This document shows positions 54,987 through 63,996 of a DNA stretch of 64,000 nt, one piece after another. A program made the position numbers and the translations under genes. Each line of letters opens with the position of its first letter. Positions within the stretch are counted from its first letter, which is position 1. Below the pieces are notes generated by a model that saw only the letters and a list, made by a program, of their open reading frames with translations, did no database searches and had not been told where the DNA came from. Source of the stretch: Microbacterium thalli (lineage in GTDB: Bacteria > Actinomycetota > Actinomycetes > Actinomycetales > Microbacteriaceae); NCBI RefSeq assembly GCF_028737325.1, contig NZ_JAQZCH010000002.1:620001-684000 (forward strand). The letters are read 5' to 3'.

Positions 54987-57716
54987 GTGACTGTCAACGA
55001 TCAAGACCCCTACTCCCAGGACGCACTGGACAGCGACCCCGAAGAGACCGGCGAATGGCAGGAGTCGCTGCGGCAGCTCGTCGATGCGAAGGGCTCGGGT
55101 CGCGGTCGCGAGATCATGCTGAGCCTGCTTCAGGCCTCGCACGAGCTGCAGCTGAACGTGCCGCAGGTGCCGGTGACGGACTACATCAACACCATCGCGC
55201 CCGAGAACGAGCCCGAGTTCCCCGGCGATGAGGAGCTCGAGCGCCGTTACCGCCGGTGGATCCGCTGGAACGCCGCGGTTACCGTGCACCGCGCGCAGCG
55301 CCCCGGCATCGGGGTCGGCGGCCACATCTCCACGTACGCGTCGTCGGCCTCCCTCTACGAAGTCGGCTTCAACCACTTCTTCCGCGGCCCCGAGCACCCC
55401 TCGGGCGGCGACCAGATCTTCATCCAGGGCCACGCCTCCCCCGGCATCTATGCCCGCTCGTACCTCGAGGGTCGCCTGACCGAGGACCAGCTCGACGGCT
55501 TCCGCCAGGAGGCGTCGAAGGCGCCCAACGGCATCCCGTCGTACCCGCACCCCCGTCTGATGCCGGACTACTGGCAGTTCCCGACGGTGTCGATGGGCCT
55601 CGGCCCGATCAACGCCATCTACCAGGCGATGAACAACAAGTACCTGACGAACCGGGGCATCAAGGACGTCTCCGACTCGCACGTCTGGGCCTTCCTCGGC
55701 GATGGCGAAATGGACGAGGTCGAGAGCCGCGGACAGCTGCAGGTCGCAGCGAACGAGGGCCTCGACAACCTGACCTTCGTCATCAACTGCAACCTGCAGC
55801 GCCTCGACGGTCCGGTGCGCGGCAACGGCAAGATCGTCCAGGAGCTCGAGGCCTACTTCCGCGGTGCCGGCTGGAACGTCATCAAGGTCGTCTGGGGCCG
55901 CGGCTGGGACGAGCTGCTCTCGCAGGACTCGGAAGGCGCGCTCGTGCGCCTCATGAACACCACGCCCGACGGTGACTTCCAGACCTACCGCGCCGAGGAC
56001 GGCGGCTTCATCCGCGAGCACTTCTTCGGACGAGACGAGCGCACCGCCGCCCTGGTGAAGGACTGGTCGGACGACGACATCTGGGGCAAGCTCCGCCGCG
56101 GTGGCCTCGACTACCAGAAGGTCTACGCCGCGTACAAGCAGGCCATGGAGCACAAGGGCCGCCCCACCGTCATCCTCGCCAAGACGATCAAGGGCTACGG
56201 TCTCGGTCACCACTTCGAGGGCCGCAACGCGACCCACCAGATGAAGAAGATGACGCTCGAGAACCTCAAGCACTTCCGCGACTCGATGCGCATCCCGATC
56301 ACCGACGCGCAGCTCGAGGAGAACCCCTACCTCCCGCCGTACTACCACCCCGGCGCCGAGGACGAGACGATCCGCTACATGCTGGAGCGTCGCCGCGATC
56401 TGGGCGGCTTCCTGCCCCAGCGTCGTACGACCCACGTCCCGCTCACCCTGCCCGGCGACGAGTCGTACGCCCTGCCCAAGAAGGGCTCCGGCACGCAGGA
56501 GATCGCGACCACCATGGCGTTCGTCCGTCTGCTGAAGGACCTGCTGCGCTCGAAGGACTTCGGTCACCGCATCGTGCCGATCATCCCCGACGAGGCGCGC
56601 ACGTTCGGCATGGACGCGTACTTCCCGACCGCGAAGATTTACAACCCGAACGGTCAGAACTACACGTCGGTCGACCGCGAGCTGCTGCTGGCGTACAAGG
56701 AGAGCCCCCAGGGTCAGATCCTGCACGTCGGCATCAACGAGGCCGGCGCCGTCGCGGCGTTCACCGCGATCGGAACGTCCTACGCCACGCACGGCGAGCC
56801 GCTCATCCCGGTCTACGTCTTCTACTCGATGTTCGGCTTCCAGCGCACCGGCGACGCCCAGTGGGCAGCCGGTGACCAGATGGCGCGCGGCTTCATCATG
56901 GGCGCGACGGCCGGTCGGACGACGCTGACCGGCGAGGGTCTGCAGCACGCCGATGGCCACTCGCACCTGCTCGCCTCGACCAACCCCGCCACGATCTCCT
57001 ACGACCCGGCCTACGGGTACGAGATCGCGCACATCGTCCGCTCGGGCCTCGAGCGCATGTACGGCGGCAACCACCCCGACCCCAACGTCATGTACTACAT
57101 CACGCTCTACAACGAGCCGCTGGTACAGCCGAAGGAGCCGGAGGATGTCGACGTCGACGGTATCGTGCGCGGTATCCACCGCGTGAGTGTCGGCGAGGGC
57201 GACGGCCCCCGTGCGCAGCTGCTCGCCTCGGGCGTCGGCGTGCCGTGGGCCTTCGAGGCGCAGAAGCTGCTGAAGGACGACTGGGGCGTGGTCGCCGACG
57301 TGTGGTCGGTCACGAGCTGGACCGAGTTGCGCCGCGACGGCCTCGCCGCCGACGAGCACAACTTCCTGCACCCGACCGACGAGCCGCGTTCGGCGTTCGT
57401 GACGCAGAAGCTGAACGACTCCGAAGGTCCCGTCGTCGCCGTCAGCGACTTCATGCACGCGGTGCAGGACCAGATCCGCCCGTGGGTGCCGCGCCGCTTC
57501 GCCACGCTGGGTGCCGAGGGCTTCGGCTTCTCGGACACCCGCCCGGCCGCGCGTCGCTACTTCAAGATCGACGGCCCGTCGATCGTGGTGCGAACCCTGC
57601 AGGCTCTGGCCGACGACGGCGTCGTCGACCGTGGTCTCTCGGCGCAGGCGATCGAGCGGTACCAGCTGCACGATGTCGCCGCGGGCACCAGCGGCAACGC
57701 GGGCGGAGAGAGCTGA
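54987..57716 (+). CDS. aceE: Pyruvate dehydrogenase E1 component, homodimeric type
   Basis: 909 residues. It decarboxylates pyruvate with thiamine diphosphate and loads acetyl on the E2 lipoyl arm. ThDP motif: [16 protein letters not shown] through [11 protein letters not shown]. Other landmarks are [31 protein letters not shown] and [18 protein letters not shown] near the end. GTG 54987 has GAAAGG upstream; an in-frame start 27 codons earlier is less likely. E2 and Lpd lie about 17 kb away. The FasR-like gene starts eight bases after its stop. Confidence 0.97.
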   Translation: MTVNDQDPYSQDALDSDPEETGEWQESLRQLVDAKGSGRGREIMLSLLQASHELQLNVPQVPVTDYINTIAPENEPEFPGDEELERRYRRWIRWNAAVTVHRAQRPGIGVGGHISTYASSASLYEVGFNHFFRGPEHPSGGDQIFIQGHASPGIYARSYLEGRLTEDQLDGFRQEASKAPNGIPSYPHPRLMPDYWQFPTVSMGLGPINAIYQAMNNKYLTNRGIKDVSDSHVWAFLGDGEMDEVESRGQLQVAANEGLDNLTFVINCNLQRLDGPVRGNGKIVQELEAYFRGAGWNVIKVVWGRGWDELLSQDSEGALVRLMNTTPDGDFQTYRAEDGGFIREHFFGRDERTAALVKDWSDDDIWGKLRRGGLDYQKVYAAYKQAMEHKGRPTVILAKTIKGYGLGHHFEGRNATHQMKKMTLENLKHFRDSMRIPITDAQLEENPYLPPYYHPGAEDETIRYMLERRRDLGGFLPQRRTTHVPLTLPGDESYALPKKGSGTQEIATTMAFVRLLKDLLRSKDFGHRIVPIIPDEARTFGMDAYFPTAKIYNPNGQNYTSVDRELLLAYKESPQGQILHVGINEAGAVAAFTAIGTSYATHGEPLIPVYVFYSMFGFQRTGDAQWAAGDQMARGFIMGATAGRTTLTGEGLQHADGHSHLLASTNPATISYDPAYGYEIAHIVRSGLERMYGGNHPDPNVMYYITLYNEPLVQPKEPEDVDVDGIVRGIHRVSVGEGDGPRAQLLASGVGVPWAFEAQKLLKDDWGVVADVWSVTSWTELRRDGLAADEHNFLHPTDEPRSAFVTQKLNDSEGPVVAVSDFMHAVQDQIRPWVPRRFATLGAEGFGFSDTRPAARRYFKIDGPSIVVRTLQALADDGVVDRGLSAQAIERYQLHDVAAGTSGNAGGES

Positions 57717-57724
57717 CCCCGTCG

Positions 57725-58927
57725 GTGGCCGACGCACGGTCGAAGGCGGACACGCTCGCGTGGCTCCGCCGCATCTCGGGGGATCTGGCCACGGCCACGA
57801 TCAATCGCCTCGAGGAGACCCTGCCCTGGTACGCCGAGATGCCGCCTGCGCGCCGGTCCTCTGTCGGACTGGTCGCGCAGGCGGGCATCACGTCGTTCAT
57901 CCAGTGGTACGAGGACCCGTCCTCGACGCCACGGATCGCCGCCGACATCTTCGCCGCGGCCCCGCGCGAGCTGCTGCGCAGCGTGAGCCTCACGCAGACG
58001 CTGCAGCTCGTGCGGGTCACCGTCGAGGTCACGGAGGAGCGCGTCGCCGGCCGCGGCGATGATGTGCGCGAGGCGATCCTCAAGTACTCGCGCGACGTCG
58101 CCTTTGCGGCAGCGGACGTCTACGCCCGCGCCGCCGAGGCTCGCGGGCTCTGGGACGCGCGGCTCGAAGCCCTCGTCGTCGACTCGATCCTGACGGGCGA
58201 GACCGACGAGGAGCTGCCCAGCCGGATCGCCGCGTTGGGCTGGCACGGCCACGGTGCCGTCTCGGTGCTGGTGGGTACCGCCCCCGCGCAGTTCGACGTG
58301 GACCAGCTGCGTCGGGCCGCGCGGAAGATGGGCGTCGACGTCCTCGTCGGCGTGCAGGGCCTGCGACTCGTCCTCGTCATCGGGCGGGCAGACCTGCCCG
58401 GACGCGTCGAGCCCGTTCCGGATCTGACGTTCCTCGAGATCGCCGCACGCCTCGAACCCGGCTTCGGCGCCGGTCACCTCGTCCTGGGGCCGACGGTGTC
58501 GGCGCTCGTCGATGCCAGCCAGAGTGCCCGCGCCGCGCTCGCGGGCTTCGCCGTCGCGGGGGCCTGGCGCCACGCGCCGCGGCCCGTCGAGGCGGACGAC
58601 CTGCTGCCCGAGCGGGCGTTGGCCGGCGATCCCGTTGCGAAGGCGACCCTCGTCGAGCGCATCTACCGCCCGCTGCTGGCGCACTCCACCGACCTCGTCG
58701 CCACCCTGTGGAGCTACCTCGACAACGGTCGCTCGCTCGAGGCCACCGCCCGCGAGCTCTTCGTGCATCCGAACACGGTGCGGTACCGCCTCAAGCGCGT
58801 CTCGGATGTGATCGGCTGGGATGCCACGGGGCCGCGCGAGGCGCTGATCCTGCAGACCGCGCTGATCCTGGGCTCCATCGGCAACGACCTCACGCGTCGC
58901 CGCGCCCCTGCCGCACGCCGGGGCTGA
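57725..58927 (+). CDS. fasR: PucR-type helix-turn-helix regulator, FasR-like
   Basis: 400 residues. The C-terminal domain has ARELFVHPNTVRYRLKRVSDVIG, the PucR-family helix-turn-helix. The N-terminal 280 residues hold an unassigned sensory region with LPWYAEMPPARRSSVGLVAQAG. In Streptomyces coelicolor a regulator in the same position, directly upstream of fabD-fabH-acpP-fabF, is FasR, an activator of fatty-acid synthesis; orthology here rests on synteny and domain type. GTG 57725 lies nine bases after the aceE stop with weak ribosome-site spacing, so coupling to aceE is possible. Confidence 0.82.
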   Translation: MADARSKADTLAWLRRISGDLATATINRLEETLPWYAEMPPARRSSVGLVAQAGITSFIQWYEDPSSTPRIAADIFAAAPRELLRSVSLTQTLQLVRVTVEVTEERVAGRGDDVREAILKYSRDVAFAAADVYARAAEARGLWDARLEALVVDSILTGETDEELPSRIAALGWHGHGAVSVLVGTAPAQFDVDQLRRAARKMGVDVLVGVQGLRLVLVIGRADLPGRVEPVPDLTFLEIAARLEPGFGAGHLVLGPTVSALVDASQSARAALAGFAVAGAWRHAPRPVEADDLLPERALAGDPVAKATLVERIYRPLLAHSTDLVATLWSYLDNGRSLEATARELFVHPNTVRYRLKRVSDVIGWDATGPREALILQTALILGSIGNDLTRRRAPAARRG

Positions 58928-58942
58928 CCTCGCGCCGCCTGT

Positions 58943-58978
58943 ACGGTCGACACAAAGGATCACCGCATTGTTGTGATG
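58943..58978 (+). promoter_or_regulatory. fabD promoter region with ATCAC/GTGAT inverted repeat
   Basis: TACGGT (58943-58948) is a candidate -10. Shortly downstream ATCAC and GTGAT face each other across eight or nine bases (about 58960-58977). The position in the leader of the operon and next to a FasR-like gene makes it a candidate operator. GGAAGGA follows as ribosome site. Confidence 0.4.
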
Positions 58979-59021
58979 CTGCCGCCAGCGGCGACGTCAT
59001 CGAAGTTGGAAGGATGGAATC

Positions 59022-59939
59022 GTGATCATCGCCGTGTTCCCCGGTCAGGGCTCTCAGTCCCCCGGGTTCCTCGCCCCCTGGCTCGAGCTGGACGGTGCAC
59101 GGGAGCGCCTGGAGCAGTACTCCGAGCTCGCCGAGGTCGACCTCGTCGCCGCCGGCACCGAGTGGGACGCCGACCGCATCCGTGACACCCGCGTGGCGCA
59201 GCCGCTCATCGTGGCAGCCAGCCTGCTGTCGTACGACGCGCTGACCCGCACCGGCGCCACGCCCGCCGGCGTCGCCGGGCACTCCGTCGGCGAGGTGGCG
59301 GCTCTGGTGGCCGCCGGCGTCGTCGACGAGAACGCCGGCCTGCGACTGGTCGGCCTGCGCGGACGGGCGATGGCGGATGCCGCGACGCGCGAGCAGACGG
59401 GCATGAGCGCCGTCCTCGGCGGCGATCAGGATGCCGTCGTGGCCCGGCTGTCCGAGCTCGACCTCACGCCCGCGAACTACAACGGCGGCGGCCAGATCGT
59501 CGCGGCCGGCACCCTCGACGCGCTCGGTGCGTTGGCCGCCGAGCCCGTGCCCGCGACCCGCGTGATCCCGCTGCAGGTGGCCGGCGCGTTCCACACCCGC
59601 TTCATGGCGCCCGCCGTCGATGCGCTCGAGGCCGCTGCTGCCCAGACCGACACCCGCGACCCCGAGCTGACGCTGTGGTCCAACCGCGACGGCGCGGTCG
59701 TCACGGATGGCCGCGACGCGCTCGATCGCCTCGTGGCGCAGGTCGCCTCTCCCGTGCGCTGGGACCTGTGCATGGCCTCCTTCGCCGAGCACGGCGTCAC
59801 GGGCATCATCGAGTTCGCGCCGGCGGGAACCCTCGTCGGTCTCGCGAAGCGGGCACTGCGCGGCATCCCCTCGGTCGCCGTCAAGACCCCCGACGACCTC
59901 GTCGCCGCATCCGCTCTCATCTCCGGAGGTGCCGCATGA
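59022..59939 (+). CDS. fabD: Malonyl-CoA:ACP transacylase
   Basis: 305 residues. It transfers malonyl from CoA to acyl carrier protein. N-terminal VFPGQGSQSPGFL, the nucleophile elbow VAGHSVGEVAALV with Ser at about residue 89, and VAGAFHTRFMAPA with the catalytic histidine are present. GTG 59022 has GGAAGGA upstream. The stop overlaps fabH by four bases. Confidence 0.96.
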   Translation: MIIAVFPGQGSQSPGFLAPWLELDGARERLEQYSELAEVDLVAAGTEWDADRIRDTRVAQPLIVAASLLSYDALTRTGATPAGVAGHSVGEVAALVAAGVVDENAGLRLVGLRGRAMADAATREQTGMSAVLGGDQDAVVARLSELDLTPANYNGGGQIVAAGTLDALGALAAEPVPATRVIPLQVAGAFHTRFMAPAVDALEAAAAQTDTRDPELTLWSNRDGAVVTDGRDALDRLVAQVASPVRWDLCMASFAEHGVTGIIEFAPAGTLVGLAKRALRGIPSVAVKTPDDLVAASALISGGAA

Positions 59940-60937
59940 CCGCTGCCATCCGCCAGGCCACCGGCCCCGCTCACACCCGCATCTACGCGTACGGCGCGGC
60001 ACGCGGCGAGAACGCGGTCCCCAACGACGACCTCGTCGGCCCGATCGACTCGAGCGATGAGTGGATCCGTCAGCGCACCGGCATCGTGACGCGTGTGCGC
60101 GCCGATAAGGGCACGAGCGTCATCGACCTCGCCGCCGACGCGGTGGCCGAGGCGATCCAGCGCAGTGGCGTGCCCGCCGACCAGGTCGACGCGGTGATCG
60201 TTTCGACGATCTCGAACCCGAAGCAGACGCCGTCGGTCTCGGCGATCGTCGCCGATCGCGTCGGAGCCAATCCCGCCGCGGCGTACGACGTCAACGCGGC
60301 GTGCGCCGGCTTCTCGTACGGCGTGACGCAGGCGGACGCCCTCGTCCGGGCGGGCGCCGCGCGCTACGTCGCCGTCGTCGGCGCCGAGAAGCTCAGCGAC
60401 ATCGTCGATCCGACCGACCGGACGATCTCGTTCCTGCTCGGCGACGGCGCGGGCGCCGTCATCGTCGGCCCCAGCGACACCCCCGGTATCGGCCCGACCG
60501 TGTGGGGTTCCGACGGCTCGAAGGCCGACGCCGTGGGCATGAACCACACGCTGGTCGAGTTCCGCGACGGCACGGCGCCCTGGCCCACGCTCCGCCAAGA
60601 GGGACCGACGGTGTTCCGCTGGGCGGTCTGGGAGATGGTGAAGGTCGCGCGGCGCGCGATCGAAGAGGCCGGGATCCAGGCGACCGACCTCGCCGCGTTC
60701 ATCCCCCACCAGGCCAATATGCGCATCATCGACGAGTTCGCAAAGCAGCTCGGCCTGCCCGAGACGGTCGCCATCGGACGCGACATCGAGACGACCGGCA
60801 ACACGTCGGCGGCCTCGATCCCGCTCGCGACGCACCGTTTGCTCGACGAGCACCCCGAGCTCAGTGGCGGCCTCGCCCTGCAGATCGGGTTCGGCGCCGG
60901 GCTCGTCTTCGGCGCGCAGGTCATTGTCCTTCCCTGA
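59936..60937 (+). CDS. fabH: 3-oxoacyl-ACP synthase III
   Basis: 333 residues. It starts chain elongation by condensing acetyl-CoA or a branched acyl-CoA with malonyl-ACP. Catalytic triad: Cys123 in NAACAGFSYG, His in FIPHQANMRII, Asn in TTGNTSAASIP. ATG 59936 overlaps the fabD stop. In actinobacteria FabH often prefers branched primers; this cannot be read off here. Confidence 0.96.
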   Translation: MTAAIRQATGPAHTRIYAYGAARGENAVPNDDLVGPIDSSDEWIRQRTGIVTRVRADKGTSVIDLAADAVAEAIQRSGVPADQVDAVIVSTISNPKQTPSVSAIVADRVGANPAAAYDVNAACAGFSYGVTQADALVRAGAARYVAVVGAEKLSDIVDPTDRTISFLLGDGAGAVIVGPSDTPGIGPTVWGSDGSKADAVGMNHTLVEFRDGTAPWPTLRQEGPTVFRWAVWEMVKVARRAIEEAGIQATDLAAFIPHQANMRIIDEFAKQLGLPETVAIGRDIETTGNTSAASIPLATHRLLDEHPELSGGLALQIGFGAGLVFGAQVIVLP

Positions 60938-60956
60938 CCCGCAGCAACCCCGCACC

Positions 60957-60962
60957 TAGACT
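60957..60962 (+). promoter_or_regulatory. Possible internal -10 box (TAGACT) before acpP
   Basis: TAGACT in the 75-base gap after fabH would give a 44-base leader with AAGGAG. An extra promoter would fit the high demand for acyl carrier protein. Confidence 0.45.
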
Positions 60963-61012
60963 GAACAGCGGCCCGGGTCCGGGTCGGTCCAGAGATAACA
61001 AGGAGAACACCC

Positions 61013-61261
61013 ATGGCATTCAGCAACGACGAGGTCCTCGCCGGACTCGCTGAGCTCATCACCGACGAGACGGGCATCTCGGCCGACGAGGTCGCGCTCG
61101 AGAAGTCGTTCACCGACGACCTCGACATCGACTCCATCTCGATGATGACCATCGTGGTCAACGCCGAGGAGAAGTTCGCCGTCACCATCCCCGACGAAGA
61201 GGTCAAGAACCTCAAGACCGTCGGCGACGCCGTCACCTACATCACGTCCAACCAGGCGTAA
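61013..61261 (+). CDS. acpP: Acyl carrier protein
   Basis: 82 residues, acidic and helical. The phosphopantetheine serine is Ser41 in DDLDIDSISMM; most ACPs have DSL here and DSI is a common actinobacterial variant. It carries growing chains between FabD, FabH and FabF. AAGGAG precedes the ATG. Confidence 0.96.
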   Translation: MAFSNDEVLAGLAELITDETGISADEVALEKSFTDDLDIDSISMMTIVVNAEEKFAVTIPDEEVKNLKTVGDAVTYITSNQA

Positions 61262-61312
61262 CCCGCACCGGCGGGGGCACACGCCCCCGCCGGGGTTCCA
61301 CCGAGGAGATCC

Positions 61313-62551
61313 ATGAGCACCCCGCGTATCGTCGTCACCGGCATCGGAGCATCGTCGCCCCTGGGCGGAACCGCACCCGAGAGCTGGGACGGACTGCTCG
61401 CCGGCCGTTCCGGCGCGCGCACCCTCGAGCACGAGTGGATCGAGAAGTACCAGATCCCCGTCCACTTCGCCGCTGAGGCGATCGTGCGCCCCGACACCGT
61501 GCTCGAACGGCCCGTCGCCAAGCGTCTCGACCCGGCGTCGCAGTTCGCCATGGTCGCAGCGATGGAGGCGTGGGCGGATGCCGGCAGTCCCGACGTCGAC
61601 CCCGAGCGTCTGGGCGTCGACTTCGCGACCGGGATCGGCGGCGTGTGGACGCTGCTCGATGCGTGGGACACGTTGCGCGAGAAGGGCCCGCGGCGCGTCC
61701 TGCCGATGACGGTGCCCATGCTCATGCCCAACGCCGCCGCCGGCAACCTGTCGCTGCACTTCGAGGCGCGCGCGTTCGCCCGCACGGTCGCGAGTGCCTG
61801 CGCGTCGAGCACCGAGTCGATCGTCAACGCCATCGAGCACCTGCAGGACGGGCTCGCCGACATCGTCATCGCGGGCGGCACCGAGTCGGCCATCCACCCC
61901 ATCACGATGGCGTCGTTCGCGTCGATGCAGGCGCTTTCGCGTCGCAACGACGACCCGGCTACGGCATCCCGTCCCACGAGCGTCGACCGTGACGGCTTCG
62001 TCATGGGCGAGGGCGCGGGCGTGCTGATCCTCGAGACCGAGGAGCACGCGAAGGCCCGCGGGGCGAAGATCTACGCGTACGCAGTCGGCGGCGGCGTGAC
62101 CGCCGACTCGTACCACATCACGGCGAACGACCCCGAGGGGACCGGTGCCTCGCGTGCCGTCCGCCGGGCGCTGGAGCAGGCGGACGCCTCCCCCGACGAG
62201 GTCGCCCACATCAATGCGCACGCGACCTCGACGCCGGTCGGCGACCCGAACGAGTACCAGGCGCTGCGCACCGTCTTCGGCGACCGCATCGACGAGATCC
62301 CCGTCTCGGCGACCAAGGCGTCGACCGGGCACCTGCTCGGCGGCACCGGCGCGCTCGAGGCGATCTTCACGATCCTCGCCCTCCGCGAGCGGATCGCTCC
62401 GCCGACGATCAATCTCACCGAACAGGATCCGGCCGTGCCGTTCCGCGTCTCGGGTGAGACGCAGGACCTGGGCAGCGGCGATCTGCTCGCCATCAGCAAC
62501 TCGTTCGGCTTCGGCGGTCACAACGCCGTCGTGGCCTTCCGTTCGGCCTGA
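61313..62551 (+). CDS. fabF: 3-oxoacyl-ACP synthase II
   Basis: 412 residues. It elongates acyl-ACP. The catalytic Cys is in VASACASSTESI (about 162). His residues lie in INAHATSTPVGD and ATKASTGHLLGGTGALEA. The end is SNSFGFGGHNAVVAF. GAGGAGA precedes the ATG. It is the last gene of the FAS-II operon, closed by a strong terminator. Confidence 0.96.
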   Translation: MSTPRIVVTGIGASSPLGGTAPESWDGLLAGRSGARTLEHEWIEKYQIPVHFAAEAIVRPDTVLERPVAKRLDPASQFAMVAAMEAWADAGSPDVDPERLGVDFATGIGGVWTLLDAWDTLREKGPRRVLPMTVPMLMPNAAAGNLSLHFEARAFARTVASACASSTESIVNAIEHLQDGLADIVIAGGTESAIHPITMASFASMQALSRRNDDPATASRPTSVDRDGFVMGEGAGVLILETEEHAKARGAKIYAYAVGGGVTADSYHITANDPEGTGASRAVRRALEQADASPDEVAHINAHATSTPVGDPNEYQALRTVFGDRIDEIPVSATKASTGHLLGGTGALEAIFTILALRERIAPPTINLTEQDPAVPFRVSGETQDLGSGDLLAISNSFGFGGHNAVVAFRSA

Positions 62552-62567
62552 TCCGACGGGAACGACG

Positions 62568-62597
62568 GAACCCCCGGGGATCGCTCCCCGGGGGTTC
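62568..62597 (+). terminator. Terminator of the fab operon
   Basis: GAACCCCCGGGGA, loop TCGC, then the exact complement, followed by TTCTTC. Confidence 0.9.
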
Positions 62598-62692
62598 TTC
62601 TTCGTCAGACGGTCCGCACGCGTTCTCGGGCTCCGGGGGCAAGCACCGATGTCCGGTACCGGCGCACGTCCGTCTGAGGCTCGGTGCGGCGC

Positions 62693-63196
62693 TCACCCCA
62701 CCTTGTGCAGCCACACGACGGCGACGTTATCGCCCGCGTGACGGAAGGGCTCGAGCTCCTCGTCCCAGGCCGAGCCCAGCGCGACGTTCAACTCGCGCTG
62801 CAGCTCGAAGGCATCTCCCGCCCCGATCTCCATCGCATAGCGCAGCCGGTCCTCGCCGATGACGACGTTGCCGGCGGCATCCGTCTGGGCGTAGTGGATC
62901 CCCAGGCTCGGTGTGTGCATCCAGCGACCGCCGTCGCTGCGCGGCGTCGGGTCCTCCGATACCTCGAAGCGCAGGTGCTCCCAGCCGCGGATCGCCGTCG
63001 CCAGCGCCGCGCCCGTGCCGGCCGGACCCTCCCAGTAGAACTCCGCGCGACGACTTCCGGAGAGCACCGGCTGGTCATCCCAGTCGAAATTCACGGCACG
63101 CCCGAGGGCGCGCCCGGCTGCCCACTCGAGGTGCGGGCACAACGCGCGTGGCGCGGAGTGGATGAAGATCACTCCACGCGCTTGTGGTGTCGCCAT
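62693..63196 (-). CDS. DUF3145 family protein
   Basis: 167 residues, actinobacterial family of unknown function. Signature segments are RGVIFIHSAPRALCPHLEWA, FYWEGPAGTGAALATAI and MHTPSLGIHYAQTDAAGN. It is soluble, with no membrane helix. It commonly lies beside the FAS-II operon, as here, so a link to lipid metabolism has been suspected. ACGGAGAAG precedes the ATG. Confidence 0.93.
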   Translation of the reverse strand: MATPQARGVIFIHSAPRALCPHLEWAAGRALGRAVNFDWDDQPVLSGSRRAEFYWEGPAGTGAALATAIRGWEHLRFEVSEDPTPRSDGGRWMHTPSLGIHYAQTDAAGNVVIGEDRLRYAMEIGAGDAFELQRELNVALGSAWDEELEPFRHAGDNVAVVWLHKVG

Positions 63197-63273
63197 GACT
63201 TCTCCGTTTCGTCAGGTACGTCTTCCCCTACGACCTGAGACCGGATGCGGCGATGTGTTCGGTTGTCGGGTCG

Positions 63274-63303
63274 ATTATCGCCCATGCCACCTGGGAATCA
63301 CAA
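63274..63303 (-). promoter_or_regulatory. Promoter of the DUF3145 gene
   Basis: TTGTGA and GATAAT separated by 18 bases on the minus strand, the clearest -35/-10 pair in this part of the window. It predicts a leader of about 70 bases. Confidence 0.55.
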
Positions 63304-63333
63304 CCATGTCGTGCGGGCCGCGGCGACCTGCTG

Positions 63334-63996
63334 TCAAGCCGGTTCCGCACGCGCCACTCCTCCCGCATTCTGGACGCGACGAAAGGACGACACATGAGCG
63401 ATAACACCCCGCATCACCGCCACGCCGAGGACGCGCACGCCGACGGCGGCGCCCCCACCGATGCGGCGAGCGACGAGGTCAAGGCCGACGCCGCCCGCGC
63501 CGGAGCCGAGGCCGAGCTCGACGGGCCTGACGACAACGAGACCTTCCCGCAGGACCCGTCGATCACGCACCCCTGACGATTGCGACGTGGGGCATCCGCT
63601 CCCCCGACGCACGAACGGCCGCCTTCGAGGCGGCCGTTCCGCGTGTGTAGGGCGGGTGGGACTTGAACTCTCCCCACCACTCAGCGGTCGTCGATGATCC
63701 GCGGAATCATGCGGAACAGGACGCTCAAAGCGATGCAAAGCGACACGGTCCGACGCAGGTAGGTGTGGGCGAAATGTGGGCAAACGTGGTCGCGCCGCGG
63801 CGCCGATTCGACGCAGCACGCGATGCGCGGTGATGGGGTCGTGCGCCTGGCCCTCGAGGGAAGCCACGGCGCGGTGGAGTAGCTGGAAGTAGCGGGCGGG
63901 TCCGAAGCCGAACCGGAGGCGGATGTCTTCCTCCTGCCGGCCCGTCCGCCCGGGATAGTTCGACTCGAAGTCGAGCAGTTCAGCAGTGGTGGGCAT
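63334..63996 (-). CDS. DUF3263 protein with abnormal C-terminal extension
   Basis: The first 70 residues (TAELLDFESNYPGRTGRQEE, then RLRFGFGPARYFQLLHRAV and PITAHRVLRRIGAAARPR) are a complete DUF3263 domain, a short helical actinobacterial family of unknown function. After about base 63787 the frame stays open for 150 more codons, but these are Arg/Pro-rich, cross the repeat cluster, the att-like segment and a terminator, and run antisense to another gene. Family members normally end near residue 70-95. The natural stop was probably lost by a rearrangement, or the true end lies near 63780. Start ATG 63996 is near the window edge, and its upstream region is not seen. Confidence 0.6.
   Translation of the reverse strand: MPTTAELLDFESNYPGRTGRQEEDIRLRFGFGPARYFQLLHRAVASLEGQAHDPITAHRVLRRIGAAARPRLPTFRPHLPASDRVALHRFERPVPHDSADHRRPLSGGESSSPTRPTHAERPPRRRPFVRRGSGCPTSQSSGVRDRRVLREGLVVVRPVELGLGSGAGGVGLDLVARRIGGGAAVGVRVLGVAVMRGVIAHVSSFRRVQNAGGVARAEPA
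63394..63576 (+). CDS. Small acidic protein, 60 residues
   Basis: Starts MSDNTPHHRHAEDAHADGG and ends PQDPSITHP. His/Asp/Ala-rich, predicted disordered, no family recognised. AAGGACGA precedes the ATG and a terminator follows 37 bases after the stop, so it is probably expressed. A long frame of the DUF3263 gene runs antisense across it, but this frame has the better support. Confidence 0.6.
   Translation: MSDNTPHHRHAEDAHADGGAPTDAASDEVKADAARAGAEAELDGPDDNETFPQDPSITHP
63613..63639. terminator. Hairpin terminator
   Basis: GAACGGCCGCCT, loop TCG, then the exact complement. It closes the small acidic gene and stands beside the att-like segment. Confidence 0.8.
63650..63668 (-). other. tRNA-3'-end-like segment, possible attachment-site core
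   Basis: Read on minus, GTTCAAGTCCCACCCGCCC looks like the T-loop, T-stem and acceptor end of a tRNA. The 5' half of the T-arm and the rest of a tRNA are missing. Short direct repeats follow within 120 bases. This is what a recombined tRNA-type att site would leave; chance similarity is not excluded. Confidence 0.35.
63694..63786. repeat. Cluster of short repeats next to the att-like segment
   Basis: ATGAT-CCGCGG-A-ATCAT, a near-perfect inverted repeat (63694-63710). CAAAGCGA occurs twice with a ten-base period (63726, 63736). GTGGGCGAAAT and GTGGGCAAACG are adjacent 11-base copies (63765, 63776). Such arrays are typical of integrase or excisionase arm sites. Confidence 0.5.

Noticed and set aside
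54861..57737. 958-codon open frame antisense to aceE
   Set aside because: Shadow of aceE; it also runs through the tRNA-aceE promoter region.
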